Part shown: one piece after another, positions 52,565 through 61,067 of the stretch | Layout: each line of letters starts with the position of its first letter | How positions within the stretch are numbered: the first letter of the stretch is position 1 | From: Clostridiales bacterium | Lineage (GTDB): Bacteria; Bacillota; Clostridia; Christensenellales; Aristaeellaceae | Assembly (NCBI GenBank): GCA_015056365.1 | Contig: SVGM01000010.1 | Span: 1-64,000, forward strand | Length of the DNA stretch: 64,000 bases | Direction of reading: 5' to 3' | Translations under genes and position numbers: made by a program | The notes under the pieces: generated by a model | The model's input: the letters and a program-made list of their open reading frames with translations, nothing else | Told to the model about the DNA's origin: nothing | The model's database searches: none

Positions 52565-53470
52565 CTACAGCCGCCCCAGATAAGCGGCAAAATTTTGCCC
52601 GGCGATTTTTTCGATCAGGGCGTGGGAAAAGCCGCGCTGGCTCATTCTGTCAAGCAGTGCAGGAATGTCGCCGGCGTTACGGAGCCCCGTCGGGTATTCG
52701 TCAATGCCGTCGAAATCACTCCCCAGGCCCACATGGTTTTCGCCGCCCAGGTCGCACATGTACGCCATGTGGTCGATCACCGTGTCCAGCGTGGCAGTAC
52801 CTTTTGCGGTAAGGAAGGGGACGTAGAAATTCACGCCTACATAGCCGCCTGAAGCAAACAGGGTGCGCAGCTGATGGTCTGTCAGGTTGCGAAAATGGTC
52901 GCACAGACCGCGGGCGCAGCTGTGAGAGGCCATGGAAGGCACGTGGCTGTCCATCACTTCCTCAGCACCGCGTTCATTCAGGTGAGAGACATCCACCGCT
53001 ATGCGATGGCTTCGCATTTGCTGAACGATTTCCCTGCCAAAGGGTTTCAGTCCTTTGCGGGAACCACCCTTGGCAGGGTGCGCCAGCAGGTTTTCGTTGT
53101 TCCAGACCAACGCAGCAGCGCGAACGCCCATCCGGGCGAAGTCCGCTACGGAAGAAACATCACTGCCAAAGGCTTCGCCGCCTTCGATGGTAAGCAGGAG
53201 ATTGGCTGTACCGGGCATAGCCTGGGAGATCTCAGTGATCTGCCTGGCTCCCTGCGCTTTGAGGCGCTCCAGCATGGTAAGTTCCCGTTGAACCAGCCCG
53301 CGATCCTCACCGGCCAGACCATGCGCACCTACAAAGAGTGCCATAGCCTGCACCCGCACGTCCTCACCGGCGCAGAGCTGCTCAAGGGTCACATCCAGCG
53401 GTTCGTCCGGCTGGCGACGTGGGGATTGCATAGCGTACAGGGTGTCGGCATGGGTGTCGCAGATCAGCAT
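52565..53470 (-). CDS. membrane-dipeptidase family (M19) peptidase
   Basis: A 301-residue metal-dependent dipeptidase without a signal peptide. DTHADT near the N-terminus carries the first zinc ligands (H7, D9). IEGGEAF, VDVSHLNERG, ASHSCARGL and GLGSDFDGI are the remaining conserved blocks. The family cleaves dipeptides, including D-amino acid ones. It starts 12 bases after the GuaA-like stop, so they form one unit. Confidence 0.88.
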   Translation of the reverse strand: MLICDTHADTLYAMQSPRRQPDEPLDVTLEQLCAGEDVRVQAMALFVGAHGLAGEDRGLVQRELTMLERLKAQGARQITEISQAMPGTANLLLTIEGGEAFGSDVSSVADFARMGVRAAALVWNNENLLAHPAKGGSRKGLKPFGREIVQQMRSHRIAVDVSHLNERGAEEVMDSHVPSMASHSCARGLCDHFRNLTDHQLRTLFASGGYVGVNFYVPFLTAKGTATLDTVIDHMAYMCDLGGENHVGLGSDFDGIDEYPTGLRNAGDIPALLDRMSQRGFSHALIEKIAGQNFAAYLGRL

Positions 53471-53482
53471 AACAGGGCTCCT

Positions 53483-54934
53483 TTACTCCAGCATGCCGTA
53501 TTGTCTGCTGGGCGTCAGGTCATATACCACGCGGGAGATGCCCTGCAGTTCATGAAGCAGACGCGTGGTGGTGCGCTCCAGCAGGTCGAAGGGAAGGCGG
53601 GCGGCAAGACCGCTGTTCTGGGACGCCTGGATGCACCGCAGGCAGATGGTGTGTTGGTCCGGGCGATCCGGGCTTTCAATCAGCGTGGCGTAATACTGCC
53701 ACAGGCGCTTGTCAAGGCCGGCTTCACAGATTTCGTCCATCAGGCAGGCGTCGGCGGCGCGCAGCAGGTTGAGCTTTTCTTCAGTGATCTGGCCAAAGAT
53801 GCGCAGCGCCAGTCCGCTGGAAGGGAAGGACTGCCGCTCGCTGATGGAGGCCGGCATCCCCAGGGCGTTGGCCAGGCGGCGGACTTCGTCCTTGAACAGG
53901 TTATGGATGGGCTCCAGAATCATGAGGGAGGGATCCAAGCGAAGGGGCGTTGCATCGTCGCCGCTGTAAAAACGGTCGTTGTAGTTGGTACCCATGACAA
54001 TGGCGCACAGTTCAGGATGTTCGCGCAGGTATTCGGCCAGCATCTTGCGCATCAGGCGGGAGGCACGGCGCTCCCTGGCGGAAGAATCGGTTTCGGCTGC
54101 CAGAGCCTGAAGGAAGGTCTCCCGGGCATTCAGGTAGGACACGCTGATTCCAAGCGTTTCCTGGAATTCGTTGATCACGTTCTGGGGCTCGTTGAGCCGG
54201 AACAGGCCGGTATCCACAAACAGGCAGTCCAGCCGGTCGCCCAGCGCCATGCTGGCCAGTTTGGCGCATACAGCGCTGTCCACGCCACCGGATACGGCGC
54301 ACAGCACTCGGCCCTGGTCAGGGATCTGCTCACGGATGGTGGCAATGGCCTGATCGATCATTGTATCCTCGTTCCACGAAGCATGACAGCCGCAGATATT
54401 ATATGCGAAATTGGTCAGGATCTGCGCAGCGTCCGGATCGTTGCGCTCAATGGGATATTCCAGACCGTAGAGTTGCTTTTCCTCATGGGCAAAACCAATG
54501 GTTTCTCCGTCGGCCATAGCAATGGAGATGAGAGGCTCGTCAGGGGTGAGGGCAGCCAGCGACCGAAGTACGCATCTGGCGTCATCCATCTCCTGGAAAA
54601 GCGCATGGTCAGCCAGTTCCAGCGAAAAGGGCGAGGTGGAATATACCGCAGGAGCCGCCTGACCACCGTGACGCACGCAGATGGCGACAGCCGCTCCGCC
54701 CAGCGCTAGCAGCGGGATACCGGCATCCAGGATCGCAGGATCGAGGCTGTCCAGCGCGCCGGGTTCATCCAGCGGCGCAGAAAGAATGATCCCCTTAGGC
54801 GCGTGGGAAAGCAGGGCGTCCAGGGGCGTGTCAAAGGGCAGCGCAAGGCTGTATACCTGGCGCCAGCGCAGAAGCCGGGCGATCAGCCACGACATGGATG
54901 TATCTTTGCATAAAATCAAAACCGGTTTCTGCAT
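53483..54934 (-). CDS. GMP synthase-like protein with inactive glutaminase domain
   Basis: A 483-residue paralogue of GuaA. The ATP-pyrophosphatase domain keeps SGGVDS (215-220), CLFVDTGLFRLNE, KDEVRRLANALGMP and LALRIFGQITEEKLNLLRAAD. The end LPFDLLERTTTRLLHELQGI, RVVYDLT matches the GuaA dimer domain, but the XMP-binding tail PPATIEWE is replaced by SRQYGMLE. In the glutaminase part the nucleophile cysteine of GICYGMQ is Gly79 (LALGGAAV) and the histidine of GVQFHPE is Pro161 (GLEYPIE). It therefore cannot use glutamine itself. It may use ammonia or have another substrate. GAGGAGG precedes the ATG. Confidence 0.85.
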   Translation of the reverse strand: MQKPVLILCKDTSMSWLIARLLRWRQVYSLALPFDTPLDALLSHAPKGIILSAPLDEPGALDSLDPAILDAGIPLLALGGAAVAICVRHGGQAAPAVYSTSPFSLELADHALFQEMDDARCVLRSLAALTPDEPLISIAMADGETIGFAHEEKQLYGLEYPIERNDPDAAQILTNFAYNICGCHASWNEDTMIDQAIATIREQIPDQGRVLCAVSGGVDSAVCAKLASMALGDRLDCLFVDTGLFRLNEPQNVINEFQETLGISVSYLNARETFLQALAAETDSSARERRASRLMRKMLAEYLREHPELCAIVMGTNYNDRFYSGDDATPLRLDPSLMILEPIHNLFKDEVRRLANALGMPASISERQSFPSSGLALRIFGQITEEKLNLLRAADACLMDEICEAGLDKRLWQYYATLIESPDRPDQHTICLRCIQASQNSGLAARLPFDLLERTTTRLLHELQGISRVVYDLTPSRQYGMLE

Positions 54935-55049
54935 GATATCCTCCTCACGACTGCGGAGACGAAAACCGCAGTATATCTAAAAAACAATTCGACGTACGAA
55001 ATGAAAAACCCTGCAAACAGAGGAAAACGTAAAACAATGGAGTTAGGAC

Positions 55050-55078
55050 TTGTAGAGTTGCACGAAAATTGGTATAAT
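55050..55078 (+). promoter_or_regulatory. promoter of the beta-propeller/plsX operon
   Basis: TTGTAG, 17 bases, then a perfect TATAAT. Transcription would start near 55085. Confidence 0.7.
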
Positions 55079-55084
55079 AAAAAA

Positions 55085-55217
55085 AGGTATGTGCATGATG
55101 CGATACCTGTATCCTCAGATGCTCTTTGATGCGCCTGAAACAAGGCAAGCGTAGTTTCTGCCTGCTTTTGGGCAGGCCCCCACTAAAGGAACGAAATCGA
55201 ATAAGGAGTGCAAAACC
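55085..55217 (+). promoter_or_regulatory. structured 5' leader of the beta-propeller operon
   Basis: About 130 bases with GAAAC/GTTTC and GCCTGC/GGGCAGGC hairpins that share bases with an alternative AGGCA/TGCCT pairing, followed by CCCCCACTAAAGG. It could be a regulatory leader; the last stretch faintly recalls 6S RNA, but the length and position argue against that. Confidence 0.35.
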
Positions 55218-58200
55218 TTGAGCGATTACAACACTCGTCAGCCCGATCTGAATAACCCTTACGATCAGCAGCAGAATGGACAGCCCGGCGATCCGTTTGC
55301 TGCATGGCGTAAGCCTGCCGGTGCGCCTGGTGCGAACCCCTTCCTGGCGGAGGGACAGCATCCCTATGGCGCAGAATTGCAGCAGGGCGGAGCGCCGCTG
55401 TTCTCTTCTGCACCTGCGGATTCTTTCCTGCCGTTTGGCGACGATGCGCCTACCCGCGTCGCGGCACCCGTGCAGATGGTTTCGCGCCGCACCACCACTG
55501 CGGTCGAAAGTTCTCCCTTCCAGCGTCCCGCTGCGCCTGAGGCAGAGGCACAGCCTGCCGTTCAGCAGCCCGCGCAACCCGTCGTAACCGCCCAGCCCGA
55601 AGAAGCTGCGCCCAGCGCCGCGCCTGTGCGCCGCCGCCGCAGCCGGGTAAGCCAGAATCAGGAAGCGGAAGCCGCAGCAGCTGTCCCCGCACCTGCGCCC
55701 GAGCAGGATGCCATGCCCGAGCCTTTTGTCCGTCCGCAGCCGCAGGAGATCATGCCTGAGCGGGAGCCTGTATCCTTTGATCCCTTCAGCGCGGGCGACA
55801 GCGAGATCAATGAGGCGCAGGATTCGCCGTTTGCCTCCCGCCGTACGGCTGTGGAAGGCGGCGTATATACCGGTGCCCGCACGGCGATGCCTGCCGGCGG
55901 CGTGCAGCGCGGCGCCAGCGTTGCTGAGCGTGCTGCGCAGGCCAAGGAACGCGTTCGCAACCAAATGGGCTTTGATGATGAACCGGCTGACGGCTTTGTC
56001 GCTCAGCGGCGTCCACAGATGCAGCGTCCTGCCCAGCAGGAGCCGCAGTTTGAGCGCCGTCCCATGCCGCAGCAGCATCCCGCAGGCCCCGCGCAGCGTC
56101 CCCAGGGCCGCCCTCAGCGCCCTATGCCGCAGGAACGCCCTGTGTCCCAGGAACCGTTTGACCAGGGCCGCCCCCAGCGTCCCATGCCCCAGCGCAATCC
56201 GCAGATGAATGGTGCCGCGGACGAACGCTCTGCCTATGCCCGCCGTCAGCCCGCTGAGTATGGCGATGACCGCGGCTATGAATATCGCCAGCCCACCAGG
56301 TCTCCCTATGATGACCGTCGGCCCAGCGCTACCGTGGAACGGGAACGCTACCATTTTGAGGATGACGATGATGACGAGCGCCGCGGCGGCGGCTTTCTTC
56401 TGCCGCTGGTGATCGTGCTGCTGGTGATCGGCGCGCTGCTGGCTGCCATCTGTCTGCCTGACTGGGGCAGCGTGGAGGGCACTTTCGGTACCACCATGAC
56501 CGGCCTTAAGTCCACCGTTGTTTCTGCCTTCTCCAACCTCAAGAATCGTATTCTGCCTGAGGATGAACCGGTGAGCAGCTTTACGGTGTCCACTTCCGAT
56601 GTCACTGCCCCCGCGGATGTACGTTTCACCGTACAAACCTCCAAGAACGTGGCTGGTATCCGCATTGAGGATGACGCCGGATATACCATCTACAGCAAGC
56701 AGTTTTCCGATCAGCTTACCCTGACCGGCGAAGTGATCGATAACAGCAACGCCTATATCTGGACGCCTTCCTGCACCATCGAGGACGCCTACAGCGGCGG
56801 CTTTACCGTGTACGCCCAGAAGAGCGACGCCACCGAGTACGAGGGCGTGCGCACCTCCTCTGTGGTGGAGATCGCCGCTCCCAAGGAGATCGCGCCTCCG
56901 ATGCAGGACTTTACCTTTGACGGTGAAGTGGAGACTTTGCCTGCCCATATCACCTTTACGGCCGTCACCTCCGCCGATGTGACCAGCGTGCGCATCGATG
57001 ATACGTACGGTTCTCCTGTCATCAGCCTGTCCGCTGTGGAAGCCGCTGAGCAGGGTATGGTTGTCATGGAGGGCGATACCCTCCGCTGGACGATTCCCCA
57101 TACGGTGGAAGAGCCCTACGAAGGCCGTTATGCCATCAGCTATCAGACGGAAAGCGATATGCTGAACTATGTTGATTCCGGCTTTGGCGTGACCACCCAG
57201 ATCGGTATGTTGGAACCCGAAGTGACCGAAGTTCCCACCCCGGAACCCACGCAGGAGCCCGTGGTGGAAGCGACGGAGGAACCCACTCCCGAACCTACTC
57301 CGGAGCCCACTCCGGAACCCACCCCCGAGCCGACGCCTGAACCCACTCCGGAACCCACCCCCGAACCCACGCCTACCGTTCCGCTGAACACCATGCTGCC
57401 CAGCCTGACGGCGGCGGCGGACGCCAGCACGGATCCTTACGAGGGCGAAGCGGTTCTTACCAGCACTATTTACAGCGGCACCAAGACTGTTGAGACCTTT
57501 ACCCGCAAGGAAAAAGTCGCTCTGTACAGCCCTTTCATTGGCATGAACAACGGCGATACCGGTTATGCTGTGTGGGCGCAGGCCGGCGTACTCACCTTCC
57601 GCAACGGCAATATGCGTCAGAATGCCGCCTTTGGCACCGTGGACCGTTCGCAGGAAAGCGCCATGAACGTTACCGGCGAACTGAGCCAGGTGTGGTCCCA
57701 GGAAGTGGGCAGCATGAAGGTCAGCAGCGGCACCCTGTACGGTGTCAACGCGCCGGGCCAGCCGCTGATTGTCAAGTGGCCCAAGAGTCTGCGTGACTTT
57801 ATGGGAATCAAGGATGAAATGCGCGAAGTGACCGCGCTGAAGGAAGTCATTGTCGCCGGTCAGGACGGCAAGGTCTACTTCATGAACCTGCTCACTGGCG
57901 AAATGACCCGCGATCCCTTTGATCTGGGCGCGCCCAGCGCCGGCGGTTTGTCCCTGGCCACCAACGGTACCCCCATCTTGGGCGTTGGCCAGAGCCACAG
58001 CAAACTGGCCAACAAGACCGTGAAAAGCGGCTATCATCTGATCAACCTGCTGAACAACAAGGAGATCATGCTGGTGGAAACCGACGGCAAGGAACGCAAC
58101 AGCAACTATTCCGGTGTGCTTGGCGCTGCGCTGTTTGACAATGTGACCGGCACCATGATCTTCGGCAGTCAGGGCGGCGTGCTTTACACCGCCGAACTGG

Positions 58201-58991
58201 GTCCCCAGGCTGAGGTTTACGACTATCAGACCGGAAAGATCAAGCTCAAGACCGAGCTGCAGAAGTATAAGGCAACCACCAAGAGCCAGGACAAGAAAAA
58301 GAGCAATATCGATGCCAGCGTTGCCATGTACGGCAGCTATGTGTATTTCGGCGATGAGTCCGGCCTGCTGCAGTGCGTGGACGTAAACACCATGACCCCT
58401 GTCTGGTCCTTCAACACCGGCGACAACATGGACGCCACGCCCGCGCTGGATCTGGATGCCAACGGTGACCTTTCCCTCTACACCGGTACCACCGTCTTCA
58501 GCATGCGCCGCGAAGGAAAGTGCACCCTGCGCCGCATCGATGCCCTCACTGGCGCTGTGGTATGGAGCTATGACGTGCCTGAGGTAGAGTACCACACCGA
58601 TTACGATCTGGGTCTGGAAGCCAGCCCTGTGGTGGGTCAGGAAAGCATTTCTGATCTGGTGATCTTCACCGCATCCGCAGGCAAGGACGGCTCTGTGGTG
58701 ATCGCAATGAACAAGGCCGACGGTACCGTCGCCTGGCAGACTGCGCTGCCCTGCACCACCGTTTCCAGCCCTGTGGCCGTGTATAACAAAGACGGCGACG
58801 CCTGGATCATTCAGGCGGAGATGGACGGCAAGATCAACGTACTGGAAGGCAAAACCGGTACGGTGATCGGTACCACCACCATCGATGCTGAAATCGAAGC
58901 CTCTCCCGCTGTGTACGATGACATGCTGGTCATTGGTACCACCGGCAAGGGAAAGAGCGCCATCTACTGCTTTAAGATCGAGCTTGAGTGA
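55218..58991 (+). CDS. membrane-anchored PQQ-like beta-propeller surface protein
   Basis: A 1257-residue protein starting at TTG (55218), 9 bases after AAGGAG. Residues 1-390 are rich in proline, glutamine, alanine and arginine and look disordered in the cytoplasm. One membrane helix follows (about 393-415), then two Ig-like domains with similar sequence (about 455-560 and 565-665). A PEPT repeat stalk (about 675-720) joins these to a C-terminal beta-propeller (about 730-1257) with repeats such as VYFGDESGLLQCVDVNTMTP and INVLEGKTGTVIG, of the PQQ-quinoprotein type. No PQQ-binding residues can be assigned. It stands 16 bases ahead of plsX and is thus cotranscribed with lipid and chromosome genes. 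Confidence 0.82.
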   Translation: MSDYNTRQPDLNNPYDQQQNGQPGDPFAAWRKPAGAPGANPFLAEGQHPYGAELQQGGAPLFSSAPADSFLPFGDDAPTRVAAPVQMVSRRTTTAVESSPFQRPAAPEAEAQPAVQQPAQPVVTAQPEEAAPSAAPVRRRRSRVSQNQEAEAAAAVPAPAPEQDAMPEPFVRPQPQEIMPEREPVSFDPFSAGDSEINEAQDSPFASRRTAVEGGVYTGARTAMPAGGVQRGASVAERAAQAKERVRNQMGFDDEPADGFVAQRRPQMQRPAQQEPQFERRPMPQQHPAGPAQRPQGRPQRPMPQERPVSQEPFDQGRPQRPMPQRNPQMNGAADERSAYARRQPAEYGDDRGYEYRQPTRSPYDDRRPSATVERERYHFEDDDDDERRGGGFLLPLVIVLLVIGALLAAICLPDWGSVEGTFGTTMTGLKSTVVSAFSNLKNRILPEDEPVSSFTVSTSDVTAPADVRFTVQTSKNVAGIRIEDDAGYTIYSKQFSDQLTLTGEVIDNSNAYIWTPSCTIEDAYSGGFTVYAQKSDATEYEGVRTSSVVEIAAPKEIAPPMQDFTFDGEVETLPAHITFTAVTSADVTSVRIDDTYGSPVISLSAVEAAEQGMVVMEGDTLRWTIPHTVEEPYEGRYAISYQTESDMLNYVDSGFGVTTQIGMLEPEVTEVPTPEPTQEPVVEATEEPTPEPTPEPTPEPTPEPTPEPTPEPTPEPTPTVPLNTMLPSLTAAADASTDPYEGEAVLTSTIYSGTKTVETFTRKEKVALYSPFIGMNNGDTGYAVWAQAGVLTFRNGNMRQNAAFGTVDRSQESAMNVTGELSQVWSQEVGSMKVSSGTLYGVNAPGQPLIVKWPKSLRDFMGIKDEMREVTALKEVIVAGQDGKVYFMNLLTGEMTRDPFDLGAPSAGGLSLATNGTPILGVGQSHSKLANKTVKSGYHLINLLNNKEIMLVETDGKERNSNYSGVLGAALFDNVTGTMIFGSQGGVLYTAELGPQAEVYDYQTGKIKLKTELQKYKATTKSQDKKKSNIDASVAMYGSYVYFGDESGLLQCVDVNTMTPVWSFNTGDNMDATPALDLDANGDLSLYTGTTVFSMRREGKCTLRRIDALTGAVVWSYDVPEVEYHTDYDLGLEASPVVGQESISDLVIFTASAGKDGSVVIAMNKADGTVAWQTALPCTTVSSPVAVYNKDGDAWIIQAEMDGKINVLEGKTGTVIGTTTIDAEIEASPAVYDDMLVIGTTGKGKSAIYCFKIELE
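57236..57378 (+). repeat. tandem PEPT (proline-glutamate-proline-threonine) codon repeat
   Basis: About ten 12-base units encoding PEPT inside the beta-propeller gene. Codons vary (CCC/CCG/CCT, GAA/GAG), so selection acts on the peptide. It is an extended wall-spanning stalk; unit number may vary between strains. Confidence 0.85.
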
Positions 58992-59007
58992 CGAAAGAGG
59001 AATGCAC

Positions 59008-60039
59008 ATGAAGATTTATCTGGACGCTATGGGCGGCGACAACGCTCCCCGTGCAACGGTAGAGGGCGCGCTGGAAGCGCTCTCCCTTCATCCGGAGATT
59101 GAGATTGAGCTTGCTGGCCCGCTGGATCAGGTAACCCCTGTGGTGGATGAAGCCTTTGCTGCTGCTCCTGCCGGCGTCAGAGAACGGTTGACGCTGACGG
59201 ACTGCCCCGAAGTGATCACCAACTGCGAATCCCCTGTGATGGCCGTGCGCAAAAAGAAGGCAAGCGCCATCGTGGACGGTATGCTTAAACTGCGCGACGG
59301 TCAGGTGGATGCTTTTGTATCTGCAGGAAGCACCGGCGCGGTGCTGGCTGGCGGTATGTTCCGTCTGGGCCGCATTCAGGGCATCGACCGCCCTGCGCTT
59401 GCGCCTCTCCTGCCCAACGGTAAAGATTTCTTCCTGCTCATCGACTGCGGCGCAAACGTGGACTGCCGTCCGGAATACCTGCATCAGTTTGCCACCATGG
59501 GCAAGGCCTATATGCAGGGCATGCGCAGCATCGAGAATCCCCGCATCGGTCTGGTGAACAACGGCGCCGAAGCCGAAAAGGGTTGCGCCCTCACCAAGGA
59601 GACCTATGAGCTGCTGTCTAATGACAAGTCGCTGAATTTCGTTGGCAACATCGAAGCCCGCGAGATCACCCATGACGCCGCCGACGTGATCGTATGTGAC
59701 GGCTTCGTGGGCAATGTGATCCTCAAGTTCATGGAGGGCGTCGCCGATACGCTGATGGGCATCATCAAAAAGGAAATCTACAGCGATTTCAAGAGCAAGA
59801 TCGGCGGCTTGCTGGCAAAGCCCGCCTTCAAGCGCGTGAAGAAGACCATGGACTACCACGAGGTGGGCGGCGCGCCCCTGCTGGGCGTGCGCGGCTGCGT
59901 GATCAAAGCCCATGGTTCCTGCAACGCCCATGCCGTCGCCTGCGCTGTCAAGCAGGCAATCCAGATGGTCAGCAGCGACGTTGTGGGCAAGATCGAACAG
60001 GGTCTGGTCTGTGCGGAGGCTTTTGAAGCCGCCGAATAG
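59008..60039 (+). CDS. plsX: phosphate acyltransferase PlsX
   Basis: Makes acyl-phosphate from acyl-ACP for phospholipid synthesis. The 343-residue product starts MKIYLDAMGGDNAP, with ECPEVITNCESPVMAVRKK-like, FVSAGSTGAVLAGG and VCDGFVGNVILKFMEG motifs, all standard. The ATG at 59008 has AGAGG 7 bases before; the ATG at 59002 is too close. acpP follows. Confidence 0.96.
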   Translation: MKIYLDAMGGDNAPRATVEGALEALSLHPEIEIELAGPLDQVTPVVDEAFAAAPAGVRERLTLTDCPEVITNCESPVMAVRKKKASAIVDGMLKLRDGQVDAFVSAGSTGAVLAGGMFRLGRIQGIDRPALAPLLPNGKDFFLLIDCGANVDCRPEYLHQFATMGKAYMQGMRSIENPRIGLVNNGAEAEKGCALTKETYELLSNDKSLNFVGNIEAREITHDAADVIVCDGFVGNVILKFMEGVADTLMGIIKKEIYSDFKSKIGGLLAKPAFKRVKKTMDYHEVGGAPLLGVRGCVIKAHGSCNAHAVACAVKQAIQMVSSDVVGKIEQGLVCAEAFEAAE

Positions 60040-60078
60040 ATAAAATTTGATTTGCATTAATGAAAGGATGAATGAACG

Positions 60079-60306
60079 ATGGTTTTTGAAAAGGTACGCG
60101 ATATGATCGCTGAGCAGCTGCAGGCAGACGCCTCCACCATCACCGCCGAGAGCCGTTTGGTGGAAGACCTCAAGGCAGACAGCGCCAACGTGATGGTCAT
60201 GATCCTGGAACTGGAAACCCAGTTCGGTATGGAAGTGGAAGATGAAGTGATCATGCAGCTCAAGACTGTGGGCGACGTGGTCAAGTACATCGAAAGCAAG
60301 CAGTAA
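60079..60306 (+). CDS. acpP: acyl carrier protein
   Basis: Carries fatty acyl chains on a phosphopantetheine arm attached to Ser35 in DLKADSANV. The usual motif is DSLDxxE; here the residues after serine are Ala-Asn. The 75-residue acidic protein is of normal length. AAAGGATG precedes the ATG. Confidence 0.93.
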   Translation: MVFEKVRDMIAEQLQADASTITAESRLVEDLKADSANVMVMILELETQFGMEVEDEVIMQLKTVGDVVKYIESKQ

Positions 60307-60321
60307 GCTGACGTGACGGCG

Positions 60322-60357
60322 AGGGGTGCTGGAAGAGCGTTGCTTTTCCGCGCCCCT
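60322..60357 (+). other. hairpin in the acpP-rnc spacer
   Basis: AGGGG-T-GC-T-GGAA can pair with TTCC-GC-G-CCCCT. There is no T-run. It may be a processing site; RNase III of some bacteria cuts the leader of its own mRNA. Confidence 0.4.
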
Positions 60358-60393
60358 TGCCTTTCTTGCCTCAGCCTGAAAGGAGACAAAGCA

Positions 60394-61056
60394 ATGCAGG
60401 CTTTGCAAAAGGCCCTGGGATATACATTCCGGGACGAATCCCATCTGCGCAGGGCGTTGACGCATCCCTCCACCAAGCAGCCCGATAACCAGCGTCTGGA
60501 GTTTTTGGGCGACGCCATATTGGAGTTTTGCGTCAGCGACATGCTCTATCACAAGTATACAGATTTTCCGGAGGGGCAGTTGACGGCGCGGCGCGCGGCG
60601 TTGGTGTGTGAGCGCACATTGAGCGTGCTGGCCCGGTCCATGGAGCTGGGGAAGTGTCTGATCATGGGCAACGGCGAGGAAATGACCGGTGGCCGTGAAA
60701 AGCCCAGCATTCTGGCTGACGCCGTGGAAGCCGTGCTGGCTGCCATCTATCTGGACGGCGGCTACGAAGCGGTTCGAGAGGTTATTTTCCGACTGTTCCA
60801 GGATGAAGATAAGCTGGTCTCACCCAGGGTCAAGGATGACAAGAGCAGTTTGCAGGAATATACCCAGGCGCATGATATGGGTCTGCCTGCCTACCGCATC
60901 ATCGAAGCTACCGGCCCGGATCATAACCGGCATTTTGTGGCCGAAGTATGCATTCAGGGACAGCGCTTTGCCGTGGGCGAAGGCGCCAGCAAAAAAAGCG
61001 CCGAGCAGATGGCGGCGCGGGCGGCTTTGGTACGCTGCCGGCATTCCAATGAATAA
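60394..61056 (+). CDS. rnc: ribonuclease III
   Basis: Cleaves double-stranded RNA in rRNA maturation. The 220-residue product has the signature NQRLEFLGDAILEF (catalytic Glu/Asp), the second acidic site LADAVEAVLAAIYLDGG, and a C-terminal dsRNA-binding domain with SSLQEYTQAHDMGLPAY and GASKKSAEQMAARAAL. AAAGGAG precedes the ATG at 60394. smc begins 11 bases after the stop. Confidence 0.96.
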   Translation: MQALQKALGYTFRDESHLRRALTHPSTKQPDNQRLEFLGDAILEFCVSDMLYHKYTDFPEGQLTARRAALVCERTLSVLARSMELGKCLIMGNGEEMTGGREKPSILADAVEAVLAAIYLDGGYEAVREVIFRLFQDEDKLVSPRVKDDKSSLQEYTQAHDMGLPAYRIIEATGPDHNRHFVAEVCIQGQRFAVGEGASKKSAEQMAARAALVRCRHSNE

Positions 61057-61067
61057 GGAGGGTGCAG

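Noticed and set aside
55085-55217. 6S RNA in the leader of the beta-propeller operon.
   Set aside because: The segment is only about 130 bases, lacks the long closing stem with a central bubble, and directly precedes a start codon.
57236-57378. A CRISPR or recombination repeat in the PEPT region.
   Set aside because: The units are in frame, encode a regular proline-rich stalk, and vary at synonymous positions.
54945-59009. A 1354-codon open frame on the minus strand opposite the beta-propeller gene.
   Set aside because: It mirrors the plus-strand gene; the plus product has clear domains, a signal anchor and a good start, while the minus product is histidine/glycine/arginine-rich with no family features. 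Long antisense frames are common at this GC content and codon bias.
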